Of a stretch of DNA of 64,000 nucleotides, positions 35,541-58,734 are shown piece by piece. A program made the position numbers and the translations under genes. Origin of the DNA: Callorhinus ursinus (Eukaryota > Chordata > Mammalia > Carnivora > Otariidae); assembly GCF_003265705.1 (NCBI RefSeq), contig NW_020312895.1:62001-126000 (forward strand), given 5' to 3'. Under the pieces are notes generated by a model. The model was not told the origin of the DNA. It saw nothing but the letters and a program-made list of their open reading frames with translations, and made no database searches. Within the stretch, counting starts at the first letter, position 1. Each line of letters opens with the position of its first letter.

Positions 35541-36294
35541 ATGTTCAGAAGAGAGCACGAAGGGTGTGGCCAAGTGACCCTTTGGTAAGGAGGTTTGCAG
35601 GGTGGGAACCAGGTGAGGGGGAAAGAGATGGGAAGGAAGGAAGGAAGGGAGGCTGTCAGACTTGGATTTTACCAGCTGAAATAATAGAGCTTTTCAGCTG
35701 TGAAGAGTGTCGTACTTCAAAGCAAGCGAAGCATGACCCCTCAGAGATTACGAGAGCCACCTCCTCAGTTTCAAGGGGGACTATCACCTTGTTTTCACAG
35801 GCCAGACATTCTCTGCCTGAAGTCCTTGGGGCCAGGATGCCTGGGGATGTCCACGGGCATGAACCCTACCCTGCAGAGGTTCAGGGGCAGGATCTCCACC
35901 CCATTGGTTCTGGAGGGCAGAGCCTCAAGCCAGAGAGGATTCTCCTCAGGTGTTGAGATCCTGTAATTTGCCATGCTGGGCTTTAGACGTCCTGGGACCC
36001 GCCACTCCTCCTTTCCTTACCATTTCTCCCTTTTGACATGGGAGTGTCTATCAGGCGCCTGCCCCACCACATAACTCATTTGGTGTCATGGGTAACAGCT
36101 GGAGAGAGGTTTTGCTTGAGGAGAAACAATACCCCCAGTCTCACCCCCAACTGATTTAGTGGATATTTAGGGGAGACTGGATTTTGGACTTAAATGCTGA
36201 CTGCAAGCAGTAAGACTTTGAGCCTGCTGGGATGGAATCACTGTATTCTACATGTGGGAAGATATGAATTTTGGGAAGCTAGGAATGGAAAGCT
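35064..36294 (+). mobile_element. MaLR internal region (MST/THE1-int-like)
   Basis: Matches remembered MaLR internal motifs (AAAGTAATCATGTATGAAAT, AACAAGCTGGAAAAGAACTT, GTTGGGATGGAAT-type text) and runs directly into an LTR in the same orientation. Open frames here are remnants. A (GA)n run interrupts it. Confidence 0.6.
35500..35539. repeat. (GA)n microsatellite
   Basis: About 20 uninterrupted GA units within the MaLR internal region. Confidence 0.97.
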
Positions 36295-36604
36295 ATAGAC
36301 TAAATGTCCGTGTCCCCCAGAATTCTTATGTTGAAGCCCTAATCTCAATGTGATGGTCTTAGGCAGGGCCTTTGGGAGCTGATCAGGCCATGAATGGAAC
36401 CAGTGCCCTTAGGAGAAGAGCCAGAGAGCTCTTTCTATACATGAGAACACAACAGGAAGTCAGCAATCTACGACCCAAATGCCATCTGCCCTCGCTAGAA
36501 CCCCACTCTGCTGGCATCCTGATTGTGGACTTACAGCCTCCACATCTTTCGGTGATAAACCACAGTCTATGGCAACTTGTTATAGCAAAGAGAACAGACC
36601 AAGA
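36295..36604 (+). mobile_element. MaLR LTR (MST/MLT1-like), 3' LTR
   Basis: Opens at GACTAAATGTCCGTGTCCCC and contains GATGGTCTTAGGCAGGGCCT, AGAGAGCTCTTTC and a closing AGAACAGACCAAGAC, in the order expected for a MaLR LTR. It lies just 3' of the internal region. Confidence 0.75.
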
Positions 36605-37847
36605 CATTCCTTCTTTCCCTTGTCCACCCCACCCTTTCTCTTCCTGTTCCGCCAAAGGTGGTTCAGATCAGTGGAGGGTTTCTTAAGCTCAGACTAATTT
36701 TCAAGGTAGTTTTACCAGGCAGTCCATGCTTGCCCTTGAGGAGACAGCAAGCCTCATAAGAGCTGGGGCTTGGGAAACCACAGCATGGATGCATTTTGGA
36801 ATGTGCTGACCAAGAAGCAACCCAAGCCTGTTGATAACCAACTGCTGCTGCCTGGATCAGTTAAACACTTACACCCCAACAGCCCTCACTCTCCTCCCAA
36901 CTGTTTTTCATCACTTTTGAGCACTTTAGAATTTTCCTAGGCATTCTCTCAACTTTAAATCCCCAAAGCAAATGAAAAGACATTTTCTTATCTTTTTCTG
37001 CTGGAAGTAGTATTACCCCCATGTAGGTATGGTCATGAAAAAGGCAGGCAACTTTCAGAACGGGGCAGCTGGTCCTCCTCAGTTTGTGATTTGTCAGTCT
37101 GTCAATGTTGGTTTTGCTAGTGCTTCATGGTGGGTAAGATGGCACACACATCCTAATCCTAGAACCCGTGAATATGCTACCTTACATGAAGAAGGGGCTT
37201 TGAATGTGTGATGAAGTTAGGAACTCTAAGACAGGGAGACTATCTTGTGTTATTTGGGTGGGCCCATTACTGTCACAGGACCCATATAAGAGGGAGGTGG
37301 GAGGGTCAGCCAGAGAGAGATTGAAAGATGCTACATGGTTGGCTATGAAACATTATTCATTTTATTAAGGAACACTTATGCAGGACTTTCGGTGTGCCCC
37401 ACAAGTTCCAAAGACTCTGCATACCTACACTGTCCAGCCCTCATACTTATTGCATAGAGGGGCCTCCATCAGGCCCAACCCACAGATGGGCAGTCAAAGC
37501 ATGAAGGTCTTGAGCACACAGGGGGCTTTGGTGGGAGCCAACAGGGTGGGGACAGAGTTCTTGTTCCAAATTCCTCTACTGCTTCACCACATTGTTTAGT
37601 TCACTGAGCTGATTAATGATTTCCTCATTTCTGCCTTATTCCACACAGATTCCCCCATGAGGCTAGAGTTTTTGTTCCGGGTACAAAGTCACATTTTAAT
37701 GTTAAGAGATAATAACAGATGTCTGTTGACTTTTCAGACATAGTTTAATCTTTAAATATAGCACATGATGCTGAGAAGTGAGCCCAAAGAAACAACTTCA
37801 TATTCTAGGGATAGATGGTAGTGGATACATTTTTGACATGGCTAACA
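36605..37847. other. Intergenic, old repeat traces
   Basis: 37140-37330 reads like an old interspersed repeat (CCTAATCCTAGAACCCGTGA, then GGTGGGCCCATTACTGTCAC and ATATAAGAGGGAGG). I cannot name the family with confidence. The rest holds no recognised gene. Confidence 0.45.
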
Positions 37848-38460
37848 AGCTTTCAAAAAATAGAGCTACCCTATGATCCAGCAATTGCACTACTGGGTAT
37901 TTACCCCAAAGATACAGATGCAGTGAAAAGAAGGGGCACATGCACCCCAATGTTCATAGCAGCAATGTCCACAATAGCCAAACTGGAAAGAGCCGAGATG
38001 CCCTTCAGCAGACGAATGGATAAAGATGTGGTCCATATATACAATGGAATATTACTCAGCCATCAGAAAGTATGAATACCAACCATTTGCATTGACGTGG
38101 ATGAAACTGGAGGGGATTATGCTAAGTGAAATAAGTCAAACAGAGAAAGACAACTGTCATATGGTTTCACTTATTTGTGGAACATAGGAATAGCATGGAG
38201 GACATTAGAAGAAGGAAGGGGAAAATGAAGGGGGTGGACATCAGAGGGGGAGATGAACCATGAGAGACTATGGACTCTGAGAAACAAACAGGGTTTTAGA
38301 AGGGGTTGGGGAATGGGTAAGCATGGTGATGGGTTGTAAGGAGGGCATGTATTGCAATGAGCACTGGGTGTTATACGCAAACAATGCATCATGGATCACT
38401 ACATCAAAAACTAATGATGTACTGTATGGTGATTAACATAACATAATAAAAATAAATACA
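37848..38460 (+). mobile_element. 5'-truncated L1 3' end
   Basis: ORF2 C-terminal sequence ([20 protein letters not shown]), 3' UTR and an ATAATAAAAATAAA tail. It ends about 440 bp beyond the CYP2E1 stop codon. Confidence 0.93.
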
Positions 38461-38673
38461 GAAATACAGAAATTCACAAAAAAAACCCAAAGGTATATTA
38501 TTTTTCCCCTTTTCCAAACTACAAAATAGCATTTGTATTCTTTTTTGTGGACCGTGGTGACTGGGTACTTCTACTTTCCTGGAAGAGGTACATTTACATT
38601 ACTACAGTCTCATTCACCCTTGATCCAGGGACCCCAACATAGACCCAAGTAGGTCATAGTTTGTTTCAATTTG

Positions 38674-38679
38674 TTTAAT
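38674..38679 (-). promoter_or_regulatory. Candidate poly(A) signal of CYP2E1 (ATTAAA)
   Basis: Minus-strand ATTAAA about 220 bp past the CYP2E1 stop. No AATAAA was seen closer to the stop, so this variant is the best candidate. Confidence 0.45.
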
Positions 38680-38898
38680 TAGTTTTACACAATCTTTTTT
38701 GGACTTCGTTGTCAAATTTCATCTGATGTACGTAACTCTGGAAAGCAGCACCTCTAGCCCAATTTCTTCCCTGTGAAGCCCTGAGTACTTTCACTGAGAC
38801 TGTGCAGGGAGGGTCTTCCTGGAGGCACCGAGGGGACATGGGGGGAGCAGGAAAACTCCAGGTTTGCATCGAAGAGCCTGGGGCTGGGGTGGGACTCT

Positions 38899-50821
<11,923 letters not shown>

Positions 50822-50825
50822 AAAA

Positions 50826-51035
50826 CAACATGGAGAGGGGTGCCTGGGTCAGTGGGTTAAGCATCTGCCTTCAGCTCAGGTTATGATCCCAGGGTCCTGG
50901 GATCAAGCCCCACGTCGGGCGCCCTGTTCCGCAGGGAGCCTGCTTCTCCCTCTCCCTCTGCCTCTCACCCTGCTTGTGCTTTCTGATTCTCTGACAAATA
51001 AATAGATAAAACCTTAAAAAAAAACATGGAGAAGC
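50826..51035 (+). mobile_element. CAN-SINE
   Basis: The body starts GGGGTGCCTGGGTCAGTGGG and ends in an A-tail near 51023. AACATGGAGA just before (from about 50827) and just after the tail gives a short target-site duplication. Confidence 0.94.
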
Positions 51036-51277
51036 TTTACTGAAGTTAAACAATTATTTATAAAGATTAACAGACCATCTTAATTAGGAAAGTAAAATAT
51101 GTTCTTTGTAACAAATTCAAACAATACAGAACTGGATAAAGCAAAAAGTGGGAGTCCCAGACTCTCCCTACAGAGGGAACTTTCCCACTTTAAGACTCAT
51201 TAAGAAAGAAAAATTGCTACCAATTCTTTTTGGCTATCTCTGATTTTTGTTATACTTATTGAAAGATTTCTTTTGAG

Positions 51278-51450
51278 GGCATCTTGGTGGTTCAGTCAGT
51301 TAAGCATCTGCTTTCAGCTCAGGTCATGATCATGAGTTCCTGGGATTGAGCCCCATGCCAAGCTCCCTCTCCTTCTCCCTCTGCCATTTCTCCTGCTCAT
51401 GCTTGTGCACTCTCTCTCAAATAAATAAATAAAATCTTTAAAAAAAGGAA
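51278..51450 (+). mobile_element. Diverged CAN-SINE
   Basis: GGGCATCTTGGTGGTTCAGT start, tRNA-like middle (CTGGGATTGAGCCCCATGCC), and AAATAAATAAATAAAATCTT tail. Confidence 0.92.
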
Positions 51451-52029
51451 AGAAAGAAAGACTTATTTTACACTTACCTAATTCCGTGTATTAACCTCAT
51501 GCATACACTTAAAAGGGAAATTTAAAAAGTGCCTTGGTTACAGTTAACTTAAAACAACTTCCTGTGTGCTGGTATGGCTCCAGGTAGGAGCCACACCTTC
51601 AACACTTGCAGAATTAGCAGTAGGGAGTTGAAATAAAGTCCTACGAGAATAGCAGAGCCTTCTTTTTAAAAAGGCTGCCTGCTTAAAATCAACAACACAG
51701 GAAACAACAGGTGTTGGCGAGGATGCAGAGAAAGAGGAACTCTCTTACACTATTGGTGGGAATGCAAACTGGTGCAGCCACTGTGGAAAACTGTATGGAG
51801 GTTCCTCAAAAAAATTAAAAATAGTGCTGCCATATGATCCAGCAATTGCACTACTGGGTATTTACCCAAGAAATACAAAAACACTAATTCAAAGGAATAC
51901 ATGAACCCCGGTGTTTATAGCAGCATTATTTACAATAGCCAAGCTATGGAAGCTGCCCAAGTGTCCATGGACTGACGAATGGATGAAGAAGATGTGGTCT
52001 ATATATACAATGGAATATTACTCAGCCAT

Positions 52030-53456
52030 AAGAATGAAATCTTGCATGGTTGAAAGACCTAAACGTGAGACAGGAGTCCATCCAAATCCTAAAGGAGAAC
52101 ACAGGTAGCAACCTCTTCGACCTCAGCCGCAGCAACTTCTTCCTAGAAACATCACGAAAGGCACAGGAGGCCAGGGCAAAAATGAACTATTGGGATTTCA
52201 TCAAGATATAAAGCTTTTGCACAGCAAAAGAAACAGTCCACAAAACCAAAAGACAACTGACAGAATGGGAGAAAATATTTGCAAATGACATATCAGATAA
52301 AGGGCTAGTATCCAAAATCTATAAAGAACTTATCAAACTCAACACCCAAAGAACAAATAATCCAATCAGGAAATGGGCAGAAGACATGAACAGACATTTT
52401 TCCAAAGAAGACATCCAAATGGCCAACAGGCACATGAAAAAGTGCTCAACATCGCTTGGCATCAGGGAAATCCAAATCAAAACCTCAATGAGATACCACC
52501 TCACACCCGTCAGAATGGCTAAAATTAACAAGTCAGGGAACGACAGATGTTGGCGGGGATGTGGAGAAAGGGGAATCCTCCTACACTGTTGGTGGGAATG
52601 CAAGATGGTGCAACCCCTCTGGAAAACAGTATGAAGGTTCCTCAAACAGTTGAAATTAGAGCTACCATTCGATCCAGCAATTGCACTACTGGATATTTAC
52701 CCCAAAGATACAAATGTAGGGACCCGAAGGGGTACGTGCACCCCAATGTTTATAGCAGCAATGTCCACAATAGCCAAACTGTGGAAAGAGCCAAGATGTC
52801 CATCGACAGATGAATGGATAAAGAAGATGTGGTATATATACACAATGGAATATTATGCAGCCATCAAAAGGAATGAGATCTTGCCATTTGCAATGACGTG
52901 GATGGAACTGGAGGGTGTTATGCTGAGTGAGATAAGTCAATCAGAGAAAGACATGTATCATATGACCTCACTGATATGAGGAATTCTTAATCTCAGGAAC
53001 AAACTGAGGGTTGCTGGAGTGGTCGGGGGTGGGAGGGATGGGGTGGCTGGGTGATAGACATTGGGGAAGATATGTGCTACGGTGAGCGCTGTGAATTGTG
53101 TAAGACTGTTGAATCACAGATCTGTACTTCTGAAACAAATAACGCAACATATTTTAAGAAAAAAAAAAGAAAAAGAAGAAGATAGCAGGAGAGGAAGAAT
53201 GAAGGGGAGTAAGTCAGAGGGGGAGACAAACCAGGAGAGATGATGGACTCTGAAAAACAAACTGAGGTTTCTAGAGGGGAGGAGGGTAGGGGGATGGGTT
53301 AGCCTGGTGATGGGTATTAAAGAGGGCACATTCTGCATGGAGCACTGGGTGTTATGAACAAACAATGAATCATGGAACACTACACCAAAACAAATTATGT
53401 AATATATGGTGATTAACATAACAATAAAAAAATTAAAAAAAAGAATGAAATCTTGC
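52030..53456 (+). mobile_element. Young 5'-truncated L1 with perfect 16 bp duplication
   Basis: The perfect duplication AAGAATGAAATCTTGC is at 52030-52045 and 53441-53456. The 1,395 bp insert is nearly identical to about 61614-62990 of the large L1, so they are the same young subfamily. The ORF2 tail contains at least one frameshift between the 52386 and 52650 frames. Confidence 0.97.
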
Positions 53457-53539
53457 CATTTGCAATGACTAGGCTGGAACTAGATGGTATTGTGCTAAGC
53501 AAAATAAGTCAGAGAAAGACAAATGCCATATGATTTCAC

Positions 53540-53762
53540 TCATATGTGGAATTTTTTTTAAAGATTTTATTCATTTATTTGAGAGAGAGAATGAGAGAGA
53601 GAGAGCATGAGAGGGGGGAGGGTCAGAGGGAGAAGCAGACTCCCCGCTGAGCAGGGAGCCCGATGCGGGACTCAATCCCGGGACTCCAGGATCATGACCT
53701 GAGCCGAAGGCAGTCGCTTAACCAACTGAGCCACCCAGGCGCCCCAATCATATGTGGAATTT
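53540..53762 (-). mobile_element. CAN-SINE with perfect 15 bp duplication
   Basis: TCATATGTGGAATTT is at 53540-53554 and 53748-53762. The body is well preserved (CCACCCAGGCGCCCC). It is nested in the older L1. Confidence 0.97.
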
Positions 53763-54129
53763 AAGAAACAAAAGGGGAAAGGGGAAAAAAGAGAGAGAAA
53801 AAGACAAGCCAGGAAACAGACTGCTAACTCTAGAGAACACGCTGATGGTCACCAGAGGGGAGGTGGGGGGGAGGGGGAATAGGGGATGAAGGTGTGCACT
53901 TGTGCTGAGCACCAGGTGATATATGCAAGTCTTGAATCACTGTGTTGTACACCTGAAACTAATATTGTACTGTATGTTAACTCTACTGGAGTTAAAATAA
54001 AATGTAAATATATTATAAATACATAAAAAAGTAGATGTGCCCACAATGCTACTAACAGCACAGAGCACAATATTATGCAGGAAAACCACCACGAACGTTG
54101 ACAGCTCAGATGGAAGATGTGCTTCCAAA

Positions 54130-55390
54130 GAGTTGTACCTGAATGACTTGTCCTGGATACAAACCCCTTGTCAGATATGCAATTTGCAAATATTCTCTCC
54201 CATTCTGTGGGCCGTCTTTTTACTTCCTTGGTGATGTTCTCTGAGCACAGAAGGTGTAAATTTTGATGAAGTCCAATTAATCTATTTTCCTTTTTGTCAT
54301 TTGTGCTTTTGGTTTGTATCCAAGAAACCACTCCTGAATCTAAGGTCACACAGACTTACTGTCAGGTTTTCTTGGAAGTCTGTGATACACTTTGGGGTAA
54401 GGTTTTTCATGGTATGAGATACGTCTCCAACTTCATTTTTTTGCTCCAACACCACTTGTTGAAAAGACTATTTCAGCAGTGGAGAGAGCCCAAGAGTGCC
54501 ATTAGTCTTGTCAAAAATCAATCGACCACAGATCTGAGGATTTATTTCTGAACTCTAAATTCTATTCCATTAATCTATATGTCTGTCCTTATGTCATTGC
54601 CACACTGTCTTGATTACTGTAGCTTTGCCATAAGTTTTTGGGTCAAGAAGTGAGTCCTCCAAATTAGTTCTTTTTATTTTTTTTCTTGGGTTGACTCATT
54701 TTTTAAAATTTTTTTATTATGTTCAGTTAGCCACTGTATAATACATCATTAGTTTTTGATTTAGTGCCCAATGTTTCATTAGTTGTGTATAACACCCAGT
54801 GCTTATCCTAACATGGCCTCCTTAGTACCTATCACCCTGTGACCCATCCCTGACCACCTTTCCCTCTGAAACCCTCAGTTTGTTTCCCGGGGTCCATAGT
54901 CTCTCATGGTTCATCTCCCTCTCTGATTTCACCCCATTCAGTTTTCCCTCCCTTCCCCTGTGGTCCTCCATGCTGTTCCTTATGTTCCACATATGATTAT
55001 GATAATTACCTTTCTCTGCTTGACTTACTTCACTTATGATAATCCCTCTAGTTCCATCCATGTTGATGCAAACAGTGGGTATTCATTCTTTCCAATGGCT
55101 GAGTAATATTCCATTGTATATATGGACCACATCTTCTTTATCTATTCATCTGTTTAAGGACATCCCAGCTCCTTCCACAGTTTGGCTATTGTGGACATTG
55201 CTGCTGTGAACACTGGGGTGCATGTGTCCCTTCTTTTCACTTTTTAAAGATTTTTTTTAGCTATTCTGAGTCCCTTGCATTTCCACATGAATTTTCAGCT
55301 TGTCAATTTCTGCAAAAAAAGACAACTGAGATTTTGGTAGGAATTGAAATAAATCTGTATGTCAGTTTGGGAAGGATTGCCATCCATATT
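54130..55390 (-). mobile_element. Old antisense L1 ORF2 fragment, split by a younger antisense L1
   Basis: 54130-54670 and 55255-55390 are diverged antisense ORF2 (TTGCAAATATTCTCTCCCAT at the left). Between them, 54695-55250 is a separate L1 3' end. Confidence 0.82.
54695..55250 (-). mobile_element. L1 3' end nested in the older antisense L1
   Basis: Antisense 3' UTR starting TTTTTTATTATGTTCAGTTA, extending into ORF2 C-terminus near 55200. Confidence 0.88.
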
Positions 55391-55819
55391 AATTTTCTGG
55401 GGCCGCTGAAACAAAGCACCATCAACTGGGTGGTGTAGCAACAGATATTTATTTCTCACCGTTCTGGAGGCTACACAACCAAGACCACAATGTCTGCATG
55501 TTTCTCCCTGGTTTACAGACCACCACCCTCTTGCTGTCCCTTCACATGGCCTCTCCTCTGTGCACAGGCACCCCTAGGGTCTCTCAGTTCTTCATCACCC
55601 CCACTTTAGTTCATTTGATTAAAAAATCTCCTATGCTCAGCCAGGCTTTATGCGGAGAGGGTGGGCTGCATGAAGGGGCACGTGTGACCACCCACTGAGT
55701 CTTCCCTCTGAAGATGGTTGTCAGGCCATAGTGCTCCTTGACTGCCTTCCATTATGCCATTCTCTTCAGTGGCAAATGCTGTGGGGGAAATAGCTTCCGT
55801 CAGGATGACTCAGTGTCAA
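55391..55819. other. Old interspersed repeat trace and unrecognised sequence
   Basis: 55391-55570 resembles a widespread old mammalian repeat (GGTGTAGCAACAGATATTTA, TTCTGGAGGCTA, CACATGGCCTCTCC). I cannot name it with confidence. Confidence 0.45.
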
Positions 55820-55953
55820 GAGGGGCAGAGGGAGAGGGAAAGGGAGAATCCCAAGTACACTCCCCAATGAGCATGGAGCGCAATACGGGGCCCCACGCAG
55901 GGTTCGGTCTCACAACTTTGAGATCATGACCTGAGCCAAAATCAAGAGTTGGT
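55820..55953 (-). mobile_element. CAN-SINE, truncated at the L1 boundary
   Basis: GGGGCAGAGGGAGAGGGAAA to TGACCTGAGCCAAAATCAAG. The final tRNA-like end is missing where the L1 begins. Confidence 0.85.
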
Positions 55954-57756
55954 CACAAAGACGGCAGAGGAGGAGGAGACCTGGATTTCGTCTGGTCTCA
56001 GGAATTCAGCTGAATAGGGATCAAACCATTCTGAACACCTAAGAACTCAACAGGAAATTGAAGAAAAGAATCGCAACAACTCTCTGAACAGAGAAGCGAC
56101 CACTTACTGGAAGGTAGGACGTGGGGAGAAGTGAATCCGAGGCAATATTCGGGAGGATAGACGGCGGGGGAGGGGGCCTCTGTCAGCCGCTTCTGGCAAG
56201 TGATGGAGCCGCGGAGCACAAAATCAGAACTTTTGGAAGTCAGCTCCGCTGAGGGACGTCGCTCCAGTGGCTAAGCGGGGGGTGGAACCCTCGCGGGACA
56301 GTGTGGTCTCAGGACCCTCGGGGTCACAGAAAGACCGGGGGTGCCTGAGTGTGGCAGAGCTCCCAGGTATCAGAGCGGGGAAGCCGGCTGCAGAGACGGA
56401 GCTGAGGCGCGGGCTCTCAGCTCGGGGTGGCCATAAACTGTGATCGGCGAAAGAGTCGGGCCACTGCTCCTCCAGCAGGGACTCAACAAGCGGCAGAGCC
56501 GGGGAGACTCCTCTTCCTCCCCGGAGAGGAGCAGCACGGGAGCGCACCGCAGGGATCTGCTGGGTTTGGAGACTCCACACAGGGTCGGGTGCCAGAGATA
56601 CAAACGCTCGATCACAGGCCGGGTGAGCACGGAGAGCGGCCGGAGACCGGGGACACGGGAGTGACTGCTTTTCTCTGGGGGTGCACTGAGGAGCGGGGCC
56701 CCGAGTTCTCAGCTCCTCCTGGGCAGAGATTGGGAGGCCACCATTTTCACTCTCCCTCCAAAGCTGTACCGAAAGCTTCCGGGGAACAAAAGCTCCCGAG
56801 AGCAAACCCCAGCAGATTGCTTAGCCCGGACCAACAAGGGCGGGGCAATTCCGCCTCCGGCAAAGACATTTGGGAACCACGGCAACAGGCCCCTCCCCCA
56901 GAAGATCAGCATGAACAGCCGTCCAAGACCAAGTTTACCGATCAAGGAGAATGGGAGAACTCCAGTGCTAGGGGAATACTGCACATAGAATTCATGGCTT
57001 TTTTACCATGATTCTTTAGTCTTTCAAAGTTAATTTTTTTAACTGTCTTTTTTTTTTGAATTTTTCTTTTTCCCTTTTTCAACCAACGTCTTATCAATCC
57101 CTTTTTAAAAAAACATTTTTAATTTTGATTTTTAGAGTCATATTCTATCCCTTCATAGTACTTACCCTAATTTTTGGCATATATATATAAGTTGTTCTCT
57201 CTTTAAAACTTTGAGATACAGTTTCATCTAACAGATCAAAATATACCCTAAATCTCTAGTGTATGGTTTTTTTCTAGTCTCCTGCCTTATCACATTCTCT
57301 CCCCTTTTCTTTTTTTTTTAAATCCTCTTCTTTCTTTTTTCAAACAACTTCTTATCTTATCAATTCCTTTTATAAAATTTTTTAAAATTTTCATCTTTAC
57401 AGTCATATTCCATCCCTTCGTTGTATCAACCCTTATTTTGCACATATATAAGTCTTTCTTTCCTTAAAATTTTGGGAGGCACTTTCTTCTAACAGACCAA
57501 AATACACCCAAAATCTAGTGTGTGGCACTAATCTATGCACCAGCCTGATCATATTTGATCATATTCTGGGTTTTTGTTCCTTTTATTCTGTTTTTGTTTG
57601 TTTTTATATTTTTATTTTTTTCTCTCTTTTTTCTTTCTTTCCCTTACTTTTCCCCTAGTTTCAGGTCTTTTCTGATTTGTTTAGAGTATATATTCTGGGG
57701 ACATTTTTACCTGTTAGCATTTTGTTCTCTCATTCATCTATTCTCCTCTGGACAAA

Positions 57757-58653
57757 ATGACAAGATGGGAAAAAACACCTCAACAAAAAGAACAAGAGGT
57801 AGTACCGTCTGCCAGGGACCTACTCAATATGGACATTAGTAAAATGTCAGACCTAGAGTTCAGAATCATGATTTTAAAGATACTAGCTGGCCTTGAAAAA
57901 AGCATGGAAGTTATTAGAGAAACTCTTTCTGGAGAAATAAAAGAACTAAAATCTAACCAAGTTGAAATCAAAAAGGCTATTAATGAGGTGCAATAAAAAA
58001 TGGGGGCACTAACGGCTAGGATAAATGAGGCAGAAGAGAGAATTAGCGATATAGAAGACGAAATGATGGAAAATAAAGAAGTTGAAAAAAAGAGAGAAAA
58101 ACAACTACTGGATCACGAGGGCAGAATTCGAGAGATAAGTGATACCATAAGACGAAACAACATTCGAATAATTGGGATCCCAGAAGAAGAAGAAAGAGAG
58201 AGAGGGGCAGAAGGTATATTGGAGCAAATTATAACAGAGAACTTCCTTAATTTGGGGAAGGAAACAGGCATCAAAATCCAGGAGGCACAGAGAACCACTC
58301 TCAAAATTAATAAAAATAGGTCAACACCCCAACATCTAATAGTAAAACTTACGAGTCTCAGAGACAAAGAGAAAATCCTGAAAGGAGCTCGGGAGAAGAG
58401 ATATGTAACCTACAATGGTAGAAACATTAGATTGGCAACAGACCTATCCACAGAGACCTGGCAGGCCAGAAAGGACTGGCATGATATCTTCACAGCACTA
58501 AATGAGAAAAATATGCAGCCAAGAATACTATATCCAGCTAGGCTCTCATTGAAAACTGAAGGAGAGATAAAAAGCTTCCAGGACAAACAAAAACTAAAGG
58601 AATTTGCAAACACGAAACCAGCCCTCCAAGAAATATTGGAAGGGGTCCTCTAA
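57757..58653 (+). pseudogene. L1 ORF1p with a single nonsense codon
   Basis: A 299-codon frame (stop included) coding for the RNA-binding trimeric chaperone of the L1 particle. The only break is TAA at 57994-57996 (codon 80), followed in frame by ATG at 58000. The N-terminal part and the coiled-coil region (heptads in VEKKREKQLLDHEGRIREI) are followed by the RRM-like domain (RIIGIPEEEERERGAEGILE) and the C-terminal domain (RILYPARLSL). Start choice: first ATG of the frame. An internal start at 58000 would give 217 residues. Confidence 0.9.
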
Positions 58654-58734
58654 GCAAAGAGAGAGACTAAAAGCAGCAAAGATCAGAAAGGAACACAGAC
58701 AACATACAGTAACAGTCACCTTACAGGCAATACA

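Larger units (their letters stand above)
51690..54025 (+). mobile_element. Older L1 3' end, split by a young L1 and a SINE
   Basis: ORF2 C-terminus at 51690-52045 (EWMKKMWSIYTMEYYSAI), resuming at 53457 after the young L1 and again at 53763 after the SINE. It ends in 3' UTR text (CACCTGAAACTAATATTGTA, TTAAAATAAAATG). Confidence 0.88.

Noticed and set aside
36295..36604. A full MaLR provirus formed by the LTRs at 34.3 and 36.3 kb
   Set aside because: The two LTRs are in opposite orientations, and an L1 insertion lies between the first LTR and the internal region.
56224..57011. Open frames of about 190 codons on both strands near 56.2-57.0 kb
   Set aside because: They fall within the CpG-rich L1 5' UTR; GC-rich sequence keeps frames open by chance.
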